NCBI GenBank assembly: GCA_020064725.1
Contig: JAGTWJ010000017.1
Location: 3,472,001-3,536,000, forward strand
DNA length: 64,000 nt
Direction of reading: 5' to 3'
From: Drechslerella dactyloides
Lineage: Eukaryota > Ascomycota > Orbiliomycetes > Orbiliales > Orbiliaceae
Both the position numbers and the translations under genes were made by a program. Positions 35,314-46,691 of this stretch are shown one piece after another (position 1 is the first letter of the stretch; each line of letters begins with the position of its first letter). The notes under the pieces are model-generated. The model was not told the origin of the DNA and did not search any database. It saw only the letters and a program-made list of their open reading frames with translations.

Positions 35314-35760
35314 CTATCGCCAGGCCGCCAGACCCACCACCGGAATCTGCTCTATAGATCTAGTCGTTAGTTCCCATTCAAGCTTCCAACCATGCCCCAG
35401 GCACCTAGTCATGACTAGTTTCATGCTATCTATGAGATTCGTCCATTTCGTCATCGCGGAAGTTGAGTTGATGTAGATGTTATCCACGAAGTTTGTAGCG
35501 AGCCCTTTTGCCTTCATGTCAGATTGAACAGCATGAAATTTGCATTCCGATTGAACATGGCTACTCCGTTTACTTCTCCGAACATTATACGCATTTATAT
35601 CTAGTTGTCGTGGAGCATCTCACACGCATACACCATGGATGCTAGTTTAGTCCGAATAAACCTCTACCATGGAACCTCAAACTTTTGTCTGCAATGTCTG
35701 TAGCGGTCATATACGCTGCCAACGTCCCTATTTCACCTTCACATGCTATAAGTCCCCACG
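35314..35760 (-). pseudogene. Degraded Ty3/gypsy-like reverse transcriptase fragment, copy A
   Basis: Reads NFVDNIYINSTSAMTKW, the position of the retroelement (Y/F)VDD box, preceded in another frame by MFGEVNGVAMFNRNANFML. It carries stop codons (in the ...LHDN to MRIMFGEVN stretch) and a frameshift between the NRNAN block and the VDN block. It is a diverged duplicate of the segment at about 36030-36416: same order, same strand, offset about 0.72 kb. Confidence 0.6.
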
Positions 35761-36029
35761 AGAATTGTATAGCCGGTATTGATATAAGTGTTCTTGATCA
35801 ATTCAGTGAGTTGTTCGTCCGTATACGAAGATCCTATTGCCCGTAATGGGAACCATGACAGAATTAGTATCATAGGGTATTATATAAACTTCATGCTCCA
35901 ATTTAATGATATCTCCTTCTTACCTGATCTAAGGGCTGGCGCATGCACAAAATATATGCATCCCACATTCTCGTAGCATAAAAGTTGAGCCTTCTGAATG
36001 CCTCAGGGACGCAACATGATCCGTGTGCA

Positions 36030-37017
36030 TCAACACCATAGGCAGTCATTTGTAAACCATCCACCTGCAGTCGGCCAGACATCAAACAGTACGGGGTACG
36101 TTGAATCCGTGGTCATGTCTTTTCTTTCCGAAGCAGTGAACTTGCAGCTCGTGATAAAGGAAGCCTGTCCCAATTGCTTCGAAAATGTAGATTTTATGTA
36201 GATATTGTCTACAAAATTGATGGCTCTACCCTCGTCTTTCATGGTCTCTAGCATGATGTCTGCATTGCGATTAAACGTTGCAACGCCGTTAATTTCTCCG
36301 AACATCATCCCTGTGGATACCCACAGTTTGTGAAGCATCTCCCAGGCGTAGACTCTCATAGCCTGTTCGGTTTGTACAATCTGGTAAAATCCTCGATCCG
36401 CATCAAATGGGGCCATGCACTTGTCTCGTAAACCAGACTACCAGTCCTTGGCTACCTTGCCAAGGTGTTCTGCGGTCGGGATATCGCTTCGGAGTGGTAC
36501 GCCTGAACCGAGTCGGATCGGTGCCGGGACACCGAGGGGAGTCCTGGGAACGCGGGGAAAGCGGGAGCCTACTTACTTGGTTAGAGAGGTCGTCTTCGAC
36601 GTTCTCTCCTGGTGCCTCGCGGCGGGTGAAAAGCGTATTGGCCTTATCGATGATCGATGCTACCAACTGGCTTGCGAGACAAGCCATGCACTCCGCATCC
36701 GCCACAAACGAGTACACGTCCTCTAGTTGCATCATGGGATATGGATCTAGATTTATTTTCTCGTTCACCTTCGTGATAAAATAGTTGTAGCTATCAGCAC
36801 TGGTAGATGATGGTCGGAGCGTTGTTATCTCCCCAGAAATAATGTTAGGGAGGGCGGTCCGCAGGAGCCATGCAATATGTCTCTCGCACGGTATTGGCCG
36901 ACATCGTCTCGTTTGTCGACGCCTCATACTGATCAAGTATGTAAGATTTTGCGCGTTTCTGAGCGCGGTTCTGTAATGCTTGCAATCACGGGTGTGTTCA
37001 AGATGGCCGTATAGCAT
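36030..37017 (-). pseudogene. Degraded Ty3/gypsy-like reverse transcriptase, copy B
   Basis: Two frames in order on the minus strand. The upstream piece (37017-36403) contains SADSYNYFITKVNEKINLDPY followed by PMMQLEDVYSFVADAE. This corresponds to the retroelement RT entry region (rY..D(Y/R)..LN..T..D.YP.P..ED..). The downstream piece (36416-36030) contains DADRGFYQIVQ, then a STGMMFGEINGVATFNRNAD block matching the usual FGL.NAPATFQ position, and NFVDNIYIKS at the YVDD position. The catalytic second Asp is Asn here. The frames differ and extra sequence separates the first two blocks, so the element is broken. No LTRs, protease, integrase or RNase H could be identified. Confidence 0.65.
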
Positions 37018-39655
37018 ATAGCCATAACTTTTATAATTAAATCTGCACTCTCAATGAACGAATGATCCATACAATCGTCCTATTGGTTTTTGGATGTTGG
37101 AAAATTTGAGGATCTTGTCCGGCGACATTGTGCTTCCAACTGGCGTGTTGATCAGATGCCCGAGTGTGTGTTCATGATACGTTGCAGTTGATGATTCTTT
37201 CCAGACATCCAATAGCCACCTATGGACCTATAGCATTTATCAGCTTGGGATTCCATGTATTTAAAGAACGAATGATAGTAATATATAATCAATAGTATAT
37301 GTACCTCTTGATTCATCTTAGGCCTAATGAGATCTTTGACATGCTTCTGATACCATGCCATTCATCAACATCTGTCAGACATTCCCGAGGATTCGCGGGA
37401 ACAGTAGTCTGATTAGTTTACCGTGAGAAAATACTCGGAGAGCAACATCACGCTATGACCGTTTATATATCGATGGATATGAGTTACTGCCTAATATATG
37501 CTGCTCGAAGGTATTTGTCAGTTTTGTGTACGATGCAAGGCTTACTCGAGATGAAGAGCCGTTCATGCCCATTCCAAAGATCACTGTATGACCTCGCAAG
37601 ATAGGCAATTACCAGCAGGGCCAGATGGGCATCGATTGCATCACAAGAGGAAGAGGAGGAGAGAACACACTTACACTGCCAACCTTCGGGATAGCCGTGA
37701 GTGCATGCTGTGTGCTCGATATATATGAGGACCGGGTACCATGATTGCATCAGGTTATGTTTGCATTCAGTCACAATCAGAGAGCGAATCATTCGAATCT
37801 TCGCTCTTGATAGTGGGATGATTTCGTTCGACAAGGCCAACGCTGGCTCACGAGCTGTAGGAACATTTCAAGCCTTCGCGTATTGGTCGTCGATATGACT
37901 TCTGCAAGCAGCCCGGCAGCTCCTCGCATCATAAGCTTCTCGTAAAACGATATGACAGCACCAGGACTTTCAGTGCGCCTGGGGCTGAGGATATTGAGCC
38001 TGAGTTGATCATGCTGAAGGACGGGTAGCGTAAATTCGGCTGTTGGACGCCCCATGCGTCACACACTGAGTGATATCGCAAGGCCACGGCGCCACCCCGG
38101 CATCGTGTCTCTTTTGTTTCTTTGAGGCTTGTCCAAAGCATACTTCCAACTTCGGGATCCAGTATATATGAGCTCGTGTGCCGCTTCCGTTGTTTCCAGT
38201 TTGCCGTTAGATATAGGAGACTTATGGAACGTGCCCTCCCCTGTGATTTTGCACAGACACACAGAGGCTCATCGTTGTTCCTTATCTGCCGCTTGGTATG
38301 ACCCATGGAAGCAAATCTCGTGTCCGCATTGCCGCTTCCCACCTGCCTCAAAGAATGGGTTGTTGCATTTACCCTGTCCCACGAGAGCGCTCGTCTTAAT
38401 GTTCCCAAATGGTGCTGTGCGTAACTGTCGTCCGCCTACTGTGGATGGCGATAGCCCCATTTATACTTGCATTATGCAGGGTTGGTCCCAGCAGCTTGCT
38501 CTTGGAACTGTTGGCCACGTTTGTCTTATGGCTCGACATGAGATTATCGACTAGAAACCTCGAGACATGACTCTTCAGGAGTTGACAGTCGAGGCCAGTG
38601 ATCAGATTCATCCAGGCGGGATCTACTGCGCGTCTGGCCACCTGCCCATGACCAAAGCATCCCGCGGGATCTGTGTCATGGTTGTGGGCCAAAATGGGAG
38701 GATGCATCGCGGGTACTTGAAGACCAGTGTTTGTCTTTGTGGTCATAGGGCGGATCTCGGGGCCAGTTGGGAAGCAATGTCTGTGTGTGATGTCTGCGGC
38801 ACGACGGTGGCCATTAATCTTCGTGAGGTGAGAGGTGTGGAGGAGTCGGGTCGGGTTGATGGCTGCGGCAGCAGTTGTTACGGTAGCGGGGCAGCGATGT
38901 CATTGAGACGTCTTCGTCTTCTATGGGCGAGGAATCTTGCATATAACATCCAGCTCAGGACTACCCTCTGTTGGAGAACTCGTTGGAGTTGACGACTTGA
39001 CGCTTTTCGTTAGTGTACAATATTACTAGTGCAAGACCTTCTTCTGCGGTTCGTCAGCTTGTCTACTGTTTGGAGATGTGACTATTGGCTATTGAACAGG
39101 AGGTGTACTCACCTGCGTCTTCTCTCGAATCATTACAACTGTTGCGAGATATACCTAAGTATATATATATATCTAGAGAGATGGCGTGCCTGGAGAGAGG
39201 CGTTGGTTGAAGTTGGGCTTTGAGACGGTGAGATGTAGAGGAGATGGAGTGGATGGGGCGTTCTGGGGATCCGCTGGCTCTTTATGTAGCGCCCAGCATT
39301 GTTCCACAGGCGTCCGCAACCTTCTCCAAGCTTCTGTATTTACGTGGATATCGAAAGATCTGCTGATTCAAGAGCTGCACCTCTGCCGTAGATCGTCCGA
39401 TCAATTCTGATGAAAACAAAACAATACTCTGAATGCTGCCTGGTTACAGCACCTGAGATATCACAGCCAGATCAAAACACCAGATACAGGCGGATGCCAT
39501 AAATTCTATCCCAGGAGAAATTAGTCAAGAAGACGATGGTATGATGATATCTGGTAGCATATGGAATAGCCCACCAACGCCGGTACGCCGTCTAGATTAT
39601 AGTACAGTTGATATTATCTCATCGAACCAGCCAGTCACTCCGACATGGCTCGATA
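37018..39655. other. Accessory-looking region without a supported gene
   Basis: About 2.6 kb of sequence with short frames on both strands. One minus-strand piece (38460-38269) is Cys/His-containing (KCNNPFFEAGGKRQCGHE), and one plus-strand frame (38567-38992) is Cys-rich. Neither matches a family I know, and both lack context. A short TA repeat occurs near 39155-39175. It may contain further decayed repeat material continuing from the reverse-transcriptase fragments. Confidence 0.45.
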
Positions 39656-40538
39656 TCATCGGTTCTTCGCCTTGTCCTTCTTCTTCGACCGGTCCTTCTT
39701 CGATTTCTTCTTCTTCTTGCCGTCGCCGCTCTGCGCTTCCAGCTCCCTTTTCCTCTTCTTCTCGGCCCTCCGCGCCTTCTTCGCCTCGTCGTCTTCGTCC
39801 GCGGCGTCGTCGGTGCCGTCCGTCTTTCCTGTCGACGTTGGCGTTGCAGCCGCCTCCGATTTCTCGGCTTCGTTGTCGGACTCGCCGGTCACCAGCCGCA
39901 CGCCGCCTTCGTCGTCGCTGTCGTCGCTGTTGGCGGCGCGTTCGCCGACTGGATCCTTGGTGCCTTCGCCCATTGCTGCGAACTTTTCCTGCGCACGCTC
40001 CTTCTGCTGCCGGATGTTCTCCGCGCGTTCCTCATCGTACTTTTCGTTGCCGGCGAGGGCGGCGGAGATGAAGCGGCCGGCTGCAGCCTTGTCCAGGACG
40101 AGGTTGTCCCGCGTGTCGACGTGCTTGGCCAGTGTGGAATCGGCGGCCGGTTGCTGTTTTTCCTTCAGCTGGTCCTTGGATTCAATGTCGCGGATCTTCT
40201 GGAAGTACTGGCGGACGCGCGTGAGTTCCTTCATGATTGGGTGGTTGGGGTTCGCGGCGGCGGAGAGGTCGAGGTATGCTGTAGATAATATAACGTTAGC
40301 ACTGATACTGTATACACGGATATTGGAATGGTGAACTGATAGAAGGAGAAGAAGCCATACACCAGAGGAGCGATTCGAGGGCGTAGGTGGTCATGATGTA
40401 CAGCTTCGCCTTGTCGAACAGCGGCAGCATGGCGGCATTCTTGGGCAGGTTCTCCTCAAGCAGCGGCTTGAGGTCCTTTGATAGCTCGTCGAGGCCGTCT
40501 TCGAGGTCGTCGAGCGCGGGCCACAGTTCGGACTCCAT
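39656..40538 (-). CDS. LRP1: Exosome cofactor Lrp1/Rrp47 (C1D family)
   Basis: Small nucleic-acid-binding protein that partners Rrp6 in the nuclear exosome for 3' processing of rRNA and snoRNA. Exons 40538-40361 and 40278-39656 give 266 aa. The Sas10/Utp3/C1D domain occupies the first ~110 residues: ALDDLEDGLDELSKDLKPLL, FDKAKLYIMTTYALESLLW, joined across the intron to SYLDLSAAANPNHPIMKELT and RVRQYFQKI. The tail is highly charged and ends in Lys-rich KKKKKSKKDRSKKKDKAKNR, a likely nucleolar/RNA-binding signal typical of fungal members. An in-frame ATG at 40601 would add 21 residues, but MESELW fits the family start better. Divergent from PAN5. Confidence 0.88.
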
Positions 40539-40654
40539 CGCGGCGGTTGAATTTGAAGGTGGAAGTGACGTCGGGAAGCGATCTTGTGCAGCCAGTCGCA
40601 TGGGAAAATACTTAATTTCGAGCCGCCAACCTCACCCAAACTATCGTTCACTAT

Positions 40655-40676
40655 CACCACCACCACCACCACCACC
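40655..40676. repeat. CAC trinucleotide run
   Basis: About seven CAC units lie in the 250-bp divergent promoter region between LRP1 and PAN5. It is not inside a supported coding exon. Confidence 0.75.
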
Positions 40677-40786
40677 ATCAATCACCACGACGTCCACGAC
40701 ATCATGACATCTCCCCACCGAATATAATAAGACAAGTCGCCGGAGGAAGCAATGGCCCGTCCTCCCGCCCGCTCCAACGTCCCACG

Positions 40787-42046
40787 ATGAACGCCTCCGC
40801 CGCGGCCGTCGCCGCCGCCCAGGGCCTGCCGCGGATCCACATCATCGGCACCGGCAACATCGGCTGCCTGGTCGCCCACAGCCTGCGCACGCTGCGCAAC
40901 CCCCCGCCGATAACCCTCATCTTCCACCAGCAGGAAGTCAAGAACACGTTCCGCCGCCGCGGCAACCGCATCCGCGTCGAGCGCGACCGCGTCGCCAGCA
41001 TCGTCACGGGCTTCGAATGGCAGGTCATGGACTCGCTCGAATACTGGATGCCGCAGCGCCTGCTCCCCATTCGCAGCCTCATCGTCACCACAAAGGCGCA
41101 CCAGGCCGTCCCCGCGCTCGAGAAGATCAAGGACAGACTCAACCGCGACTCGACCATCATGCTCATGCAGAACGGCATGGGCGTGCTCGACGAGATTAAC
41201 GCGAAGGTGTTCCCGAACCCCGCCGAGCGACCCAACGTCGTGCTCGCCATCAACAGCCACGGCGTCCATTCCTCGCGGCCGTTCAGCGTCGTGCACGCGG
41301 GGTACGGCAAGATCGATATGGGCGTCGTGCCGCGAGACCTCCCCGCGCCGAAACCCAAAGGCGCCAAACCCACCCCCACCACCCCCACCACACACCCAAT
41401 CCTCACCGACACGACCACCACTGACACTACCACAAACTCGATCATCCCAACATCCCCCTTACAAGACCCGCCAAACCTCTTCGCGCTCCCCGAGACCACC
41501 CGGGAGCTGCTGGAAACCCTCATCTCCTGCTACGACCTAAGCTACGGCCTCGTAAGCTACCCCGAAATCCTCGCCGTCCAACTCGAAAAGCTCGCCGTAA
41601 ACGCAGTGATAAACCCGCTCACGGTAATGTTCAACTGCTACAATGGGCAACTCCTCTACAACTACAACATCTCCCGCATGATCCGCCTAACCCTCTTCGA
41701 GATCTCAAAAGTCATCGCGGCAATGCCGGAGCTCGACGGTATCCCCTCGCGCGAGATCAGATTCAGCCCGGAGCGTCTGGAGCGCGTGGTCATCGGCATC
41801 GCGAAGCGAACGGCCGTGAACATCTCGTCGATGTTGCAGGATGTCCGCGGGGGCAAACAGACGGAGGTAGAGTATATCAATGGGTTCGTCGTGAATAAGG
41901 GTGCCGAGCTCGGTATTCCGTGCGCTGTGAATTTCATGCTGAAGGAGATGGTTAAGGGTAAATTACAAATGATCGGTAGCAAGATTCGGGAAGACTTGCC
42001 GCTTGATCCGTCGTATGTGCGGGCGCCCTACCCGGAGCAGCTTTAG
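40787..42046 (+). CDS. PAN5: 2-dehydropantoate 2-reductase (ApbA/PanE family)
   Basis: NADPH-dependent reduction of ketopantoate to pantoate in pantothenate/CoA synthesis. Single exon, 419 aa. The Rossmann motif IHIIGTGNIGCLVA is near residues 17-30. The family's NADP- and substrate-contacting residues are recognisable in TTKAHQ, MLMQNGMG, and the helix EKLAVNAVINPLTVMFNCYNG carrying the conserved catalytic Lys. The C-terminal part has TEVEYINGFVVNKG and PCAVNFMLKEMVKGK. A Pro/Thr-rich, low-complexity insertion of about 60 residues (around 190-235) splits the N- and C-domains and is longer than in bacterial PanE. Such insertions occur in fungal homologues, some of which may not be true pantoate enzymes. 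Confidence 0.85.
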   Translation: MNASAAAVAAAQGLPRIHIIGTGNIGCLVAHSLRTLRNPPPITLIFHQQEVKNTFRRRGNRIRVERDRVASIVTGFEWQVMDSLEYWMPQRLLPIRSLIVTTKAHQAVPALEKIKDRLNRDSTIMLMQNGMGVLDEINAKVFPNPAERPNVVLAINSHGVHSSRPFSVVHAGYGKIDMGVVPRDLPAPKPKGAKPTPTTPTTHPILTDTTTTDTTTNSIIPTSPLQDPPNLFALPETTRELLETLISCYDLSYGLVSYPEILAVQLEKLAVNAVINPLTVMFNCYNGQLLYNYNISRMIRLTLFEISKVIAAMPELDGIPSREIRFSPERLERVVIGIAKRTAVNISSMLQDVRGGKQTEVEYINGFVVNKGAELGIPCAVNFMLKEMVKGKLQMIGSKIREDLPLDPSYVRAPYPEQL

Positions 42047-42309
42047 AGATCCTCCTTTACATTTTTATACGTATATATATTATTGGAACTGTATATAACT
42101 CCTTTCTTGGCGTGCTTTGGATGGAATTTCTGCTGTTATCTGCGACTTGAGCTTCACCGCCGATGTATTATACCGTACGTAGCATATCTCTAGATTTATA
42201 GATTGAAGCATTTGCGATCGATATAAATTAAGGATACCATCAACCGACCCGCACGCTAGCTACCACATAACGCCGAAAAGATACAGAGAATAAAGTACAC
42301 ATGGCATGA

Positions 42310-43559
42310 TCACACGCGCGGCTCGCCCCACGAGGCTTTCAATTGCACCTCTCCGGTAACTTTATCGACGACCTTACCACGGTCCCAGTCCCGCCCGCCC
42401 TTCTCCTTACTCCACTTGATCCGACTCTCGTCCTTCGTCGTATTCGTCGCCCAAGCCTCGATGAAGTCCTCGTCGAAGCCGGCGGCCTTGAGTCGTTCGC
42501 GACCCTGCTGTTTCCAGCGCTGCCGGTCGCGGAGGGCCTCGAGTGCGGCGTCCCAGTCGTCTTCGTCGGCGGGGTTAGAGGGGGTGACGTCCAGCGATGG
42601 GTCGTAGGAAGGGTCGAAGCGGCGGTCCATCGCTGAGGAGCCTGGGAGGCCGCGGCCGCGGGGGTTTGTGGTGGCTGATGGGGGATGCGGGCCGATTTGT
42701 GGCGGGGAGGGCGGGAGGAAGGGGGCTAGTGGGTCGTCGGAGTCTGAGTCTGGTGCTGGACGGGTGCGTTTCCGGGGAGGAGGGGAAGGGGAGGTACGGT
42801 GTCGCCGTCTGTCGGGTGGCGATGGCGAGGAGTGCGAGCGGGCGCGGTGCTTTTGATCTCGATCTCGGTCTCGGGGTCGGTCTCGAGGGCTCCTGCTTCG
42901 ATGTCTGTGTCTGTCCCCCGTCCGCTCGCTGTCCCGTCGGTGGCTTCGCTCGCGGTCGTCCCGTTTCGACGAGCGCTCTCCGCCACCCTTCTCGCCGTCC
43001 CGCTTCTCCCGCCGCGACGCCTGCAGCAGACGATCGATATCGCCAACGCCAACCTTCTGCCGCTTCCGCCGCCCTCCATCGTCATCGTCGCGGTGTCGCC
43101 GCCGTTCTCTACTCCGACTGCGACTGCGACTACGACTGCGATGTCTCTCCCGTTCTTTCCGCTTCCCGCGATCCGGACTCCTGCTGCGTCGGGAATCACG
43201 CTCCCTCGACCGATCTCGTTCCCGTCTCCCCCTGTCGTCCCGCCTCAGCTTCTCAAGCCGGAGTCTCGCCTCCTCGGCCTCCCGCGCCAGCAACGCGGCA
43301 TTATGCGAATCCGCCTCCTTCACCAGGCTGCGTAGAAATCGCGTGTTCGGCTTCGGCGCTGAGTGCGGTTTTTTCCTACGGCGGGCGAGGATGGTGGGCG
43401 TTAGTGATCCGGGTGGTACGGTGGGTGTTTTCGTGAACTTACTCACCGGTCCCCGGCGAAAGCTACGACGCCGAAGGCAGAGTAGCGGAGGGAGCGCTCC
43501 GTGGCTTCCTTCTTGAGGAGGGAGGCGGCGAGGGCGTCGCTGATGTCGTCGGAAGCCAT
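42310..43559 (-). CDS. RS-rich splicing-factor-like protein (Prp38B-type)
   Basis: Exons 43559-43447 and 43375-42310 give 392 aa; the intron has a CACTAAC branch. The correct N-terminus comes from exon 1 (MASDDISDALAASLLKKEAT...); an uninterrupted frame that instead runs through the intron is misleading. After the splice come KPNTRFLRSLVKEADSHNAAL, then about 170 residues of Arg/Ser/Asp repeats (RSRSRSRSRSRERRR and similar). The C-terminal block is DDWDAALEALRDRQRWKQQG, RLKAAGFDEDFIEAW and GRDWDRGKVV. Fungal proteins with this layout are usually named pre-mRNA-splicing factor 38B. A nuclear role in splicing is inferred from the RS domain. Convergent with PAN5. Confidence 0.75.
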
Positions 43560-43824
43560 GGTGGGTGATGTTCGCGGTGGTTGGTGTTTGCGACTGGTTT
43601 CGAAGCTGAGTGCGTTACGTTAGACCAACACAGCAGGTAACAGCACCGAATTAACGCGACGTCATGTGTCATGGTTCGACCGGTCTCACCGACCGCTGTA
43701 ATATCAATATGAGTAGTAGGTCATGACAAGTTCAATTCTTTTCGTCCGAGATACGTTACAAATGTTCAAAGTAGATGTCCGCCAACGCCGTTCAACCCGA
43801 AATAACTAATGACGCAAGCGTCCA

Positions 43825-46047
43825 TCACTTGTTCTCAAAGTACTCCTCAACTCTCTCCACCAGCTCTGCCTTCTTCCCTGTCGCCGACAATCCCTTCGTC
43901 CCCAGCCAGTCCTTCAAAACTGCCACCGTCAACTAAAGCGGTTCGTTAGCTGTACGATCTCTATTCACGCGAAGCTGCATTCATAGTACACACCTTGCTC
44001 AGCGTATTCTTATCATACGCCGCTCTAATCTCCTTGTCCGGGTCGCCCGGACCGTCGTCTACTTCCTTCTTGATCTTCTTAGCGGCACCGCCCGCTGGCT
44101 CCCGCCCTCGTTTTGTTCCGTGCACCTCGATCTGCGGTTGGTTCAGCCGTAGCTCAGCCATGGATTGATCCAGAGCCTCTCCCCAGTCCTCAATCAGACG
44201 GCCAGCGTGCTGTATTTACAACCATATTAGCAGCCCGTCTATACTATCATAAGAAGTGATGGCATACCTTCTCGATATTCTTATACTTCGGTAGCGTCTT
44301 GTCCTCAAATTGTTCCGGGAGTTCCTCTTCCAGCGCGATGGCTTCAAGGACCTTGTAGTGCTTCTGTAGCGCTGGATTCGGGTATTTCTCAGGTATATAT
44401 CCCCGCGGCATATGCAGCTGCCGAATCACGTCCTGCATCCTATCGATAAGGTGATTCGGCGCGACGATATGCGGCACCTCGGGATTCTGTCTGATATCGT
44501 CCGCGAACGGGAGGGTGATCAAAAACAGTCCCTGCGGTTCCGACGACGGCCAGACCGCCGTCATGACCGGTGCCGCGTTCCGCCGTGCGACGAACCACGC
44601 TATCCCCATCAACTTGCTGTTCAGCAGCTTGTTCCATAGCGCTGCGAATACCCTCGTCGACCCCGTGTAATTGTCTTCGGACGGGTTGATGAATATCGAC
44701 GACCGCATGTTGTGCCAGAACTGCAGTTCGCTCTGCGGCTTAAACCCGATGATCCGGAGAACGGGGTCGCCAAAGTTCCGGATCTTCTTCATCTCCTCGT
44801 CGCTAAAACTGATGGTTTCGCCGCCGAACTTGTACGCCTTGCGGATCTGCGCCGGTGCCACCTCCTGCGCTGTTTCCTCGACCATGCGCGTCGACGTGCC
44901 GGTTACGACCTGTAGCTTTTCGCCCCGCTCGTGGATGTAGTGCGATCGCGAGGGCTCCACGCGTTTATATAGCAGATAGCCCTTGATGCCGATTACGAAA
45001 CCCTTGCCGATCTCCATTTTCGATGTGAAAAGCGCTCGTCGGGGTGCCTGCTTGGCTGTTATCGCCGACAGCATCTGGTCGTAGCGGCTCTCCGCGTCGG
45101 TCGATTTGCCGGCATCGCCATCAGAGTCCAGGAGACTGTCCAGCTCGTCGCCGGTATCGTACATAACGTCAGCGTAGAAGAGGGACTTGTCGAACTCGTG
45201 GGTCGGCGTGGAGATGAAGAAGGGCTCTATCCGCACGCCGAGGTCGTAGAGGTCCTTGGCGCGGGTTTGGGCGGACGTGCGGGCCTTCTTGTCGGTCTCG
45301 GGATTGTCATTGTCGGTGATGATGAAGAGACGGCGGGAATTGAAGTTCGCGGCTCTGTCAGTATGTTAGTGATGTTCGTAGAGTAGATTGATGGGCTTCG
45401 AGTTTACTTTGTGGTGAAGAGATGGTTGGCAGCGAAGAAGACGCTTGCCATGGCGGCTGGCTTGCCCGATGGTTTCAGAAGCTCCGACAATTCATCGGGG
45501 TCTACAGATTGTAATGGCTTAGCCTTCGCTGAGATTGCACAGCGACTACGAGGACATACTGTCAAGCAGGTACTTCAGTTCCTTGATGCTCGCGGCGTCG
45601 GGTACGTCCAGATCCATCAACAGGTAGCAGTTCGGACAGCTGGACGTATTGCCGTCCGCGTACTTTGTCTGCTCCGTACCGAACAGCAGGATTCCCATCA
45701 TATCGGCCGGGGTCGAGATGATGCGGTTCTTGAGGACGGCTTCAGCGCAGCGGAGGGCTGATTCGGCGTTGCTGTATCTGGGCTTCTTGTTCTTCTTCTT
45801 CTTTCCGCCGTCGATATCCATGCTCTCGTCTTCTTCGTCCGGAGGGGCCACCATGGTGTTTGATATCTCGATCGCGAAGAGAGTGGCGTCTTTTTGGGAC
45901 ATGTATTCCTGAGAGACGCGATATTAGTCGTGTCTTTCTTCGCCTGAGGGTTCTGGCTGGGTGCCGTACGCTCTCATCTCTGTTATCGTCGTCATCGTCG
46001 CCGTCCCCGGCGTCCGGGTTTGAGTTCCATTTCTTATCTGCCGACAT
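43825..46047 (-). CDS. KU70: Ku70 subunit of the DNA end-binding Ku complex
   Basis: Partner of Ku80 in non-homologous end joining and telomere maintenance. Exons 46047-45970, 45908-45560, 45501-45408, 45354-44268, 44209-43994 and 43932-43825 give 643 aa, the usual size. An acidic N-terminus leads into a vWA-type domain (DATLFAIEISNTM, MMGILLFGTEQTK, RRLFIITDNDNP), then the DNA-encircling core (GFVIGIKGYLLYKRV, KAYKFGGETISFSDEEMKKI, GSTRVFAALWNKLL, APVMTAVWPS, GLFLITLPFADDIR). The C-terminus ends with a SAP domain split by an intron (LTVAVLKDWLGTKGLSATGK then KAELVERVEEYF). All joins keep the frame. Head-to-head with SNX4, 644 bp apart. Confidence 0.93.
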
Positions 46048-46691
46048 TGTAATGGGTAGCGGTGGTTATTGCGGTGAAAAGTCGTCGAGATGGCGGTCGT
46101 CGCGGAGGTGGTGAGCGAGAGCCTTTAAACGAGCTCCTGGAAGACGTGAAATGCGTCACGTCGGCCGCCCCGCCGAAGATACAGTCACCAAGTCACGTTA
46201 TCAGGCGAGGCATTACTCACCGCCGCAACCATACGGCCAACCGCCGCCGGAGAAGGCAGGTATGAGACACCGCCGCAGGGTCTACGTAATCCCGCGAGAC
46301 ATCGAGCTTTCACCGAGCCTGTCCCTCGTGTAGACTGTCGTGAAGTGGCGGAAGTGCGCTTCCGCCGCAGCTCGGGCGTTGGCGGGGCACATGACGTACG
46401 CCTGCCAGACACGAAACCGCGAGCATCTGCATTCCATCGTCCGACAGCCAGCCAGCCATCTTCAACCACATCCTTCCTTTCAAGCTTCCCATCCGGCATC
46501 GCGACATACCGTACGTGGCGACTCGGCTGTCTCGATATCGCGCGCTGCAGTAATCTGTCCTCCCGAGCGGTCGCTTGTGCGTGCGCTCTTTGCCGAGGCG
46601 GACGTCCCGCTAAGCTCCAACCTCATCCCACCACCAGTGCTCGAGACGCCCGCTGCACCGTACCAGCCTCCCGAGCGTCCGACTCCGCGCC
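46048..46691. promoter_or_regulatory. Divergent promoter region KU70/SNX4
   Basis: 644 bp between the two start codons. Overlapping frames on both strands here are not conserved. No specific site can be named. Confidence 0.45.

Noticed and set aside
38269..38992. Cys/His-containing short frames as a zinc-finger gene
   Set aside because: Spacing matches no zinc-binding pattern I know, frames lie on opposite strands and there is no splice or neighbour support.
39608..40334. Two long plus-strand frames opposite LRP1
   Set aside because: Low-complexity Ser/Arg/Val-rich shadows of the Lys/Glu-rich coding strand; the minus strand matches the C1D family.
42597..43436. Long plus-strand open frame (279 codons) opposite the RS-rich gene
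   Set aside because: It is the antisense of Arg/Ser codon repeats; the minus strand has family-like motifs and a proper intron.
43376..43446. Start of the RS-rich protein at 43446 (MSKFTKTPTVPPG...)
   Set aside because: This segment is intron sequence with GTGAGT, CACTAAC and GTAG signals; exon 1 at 43559-43447 gives a family-like N-terminus.
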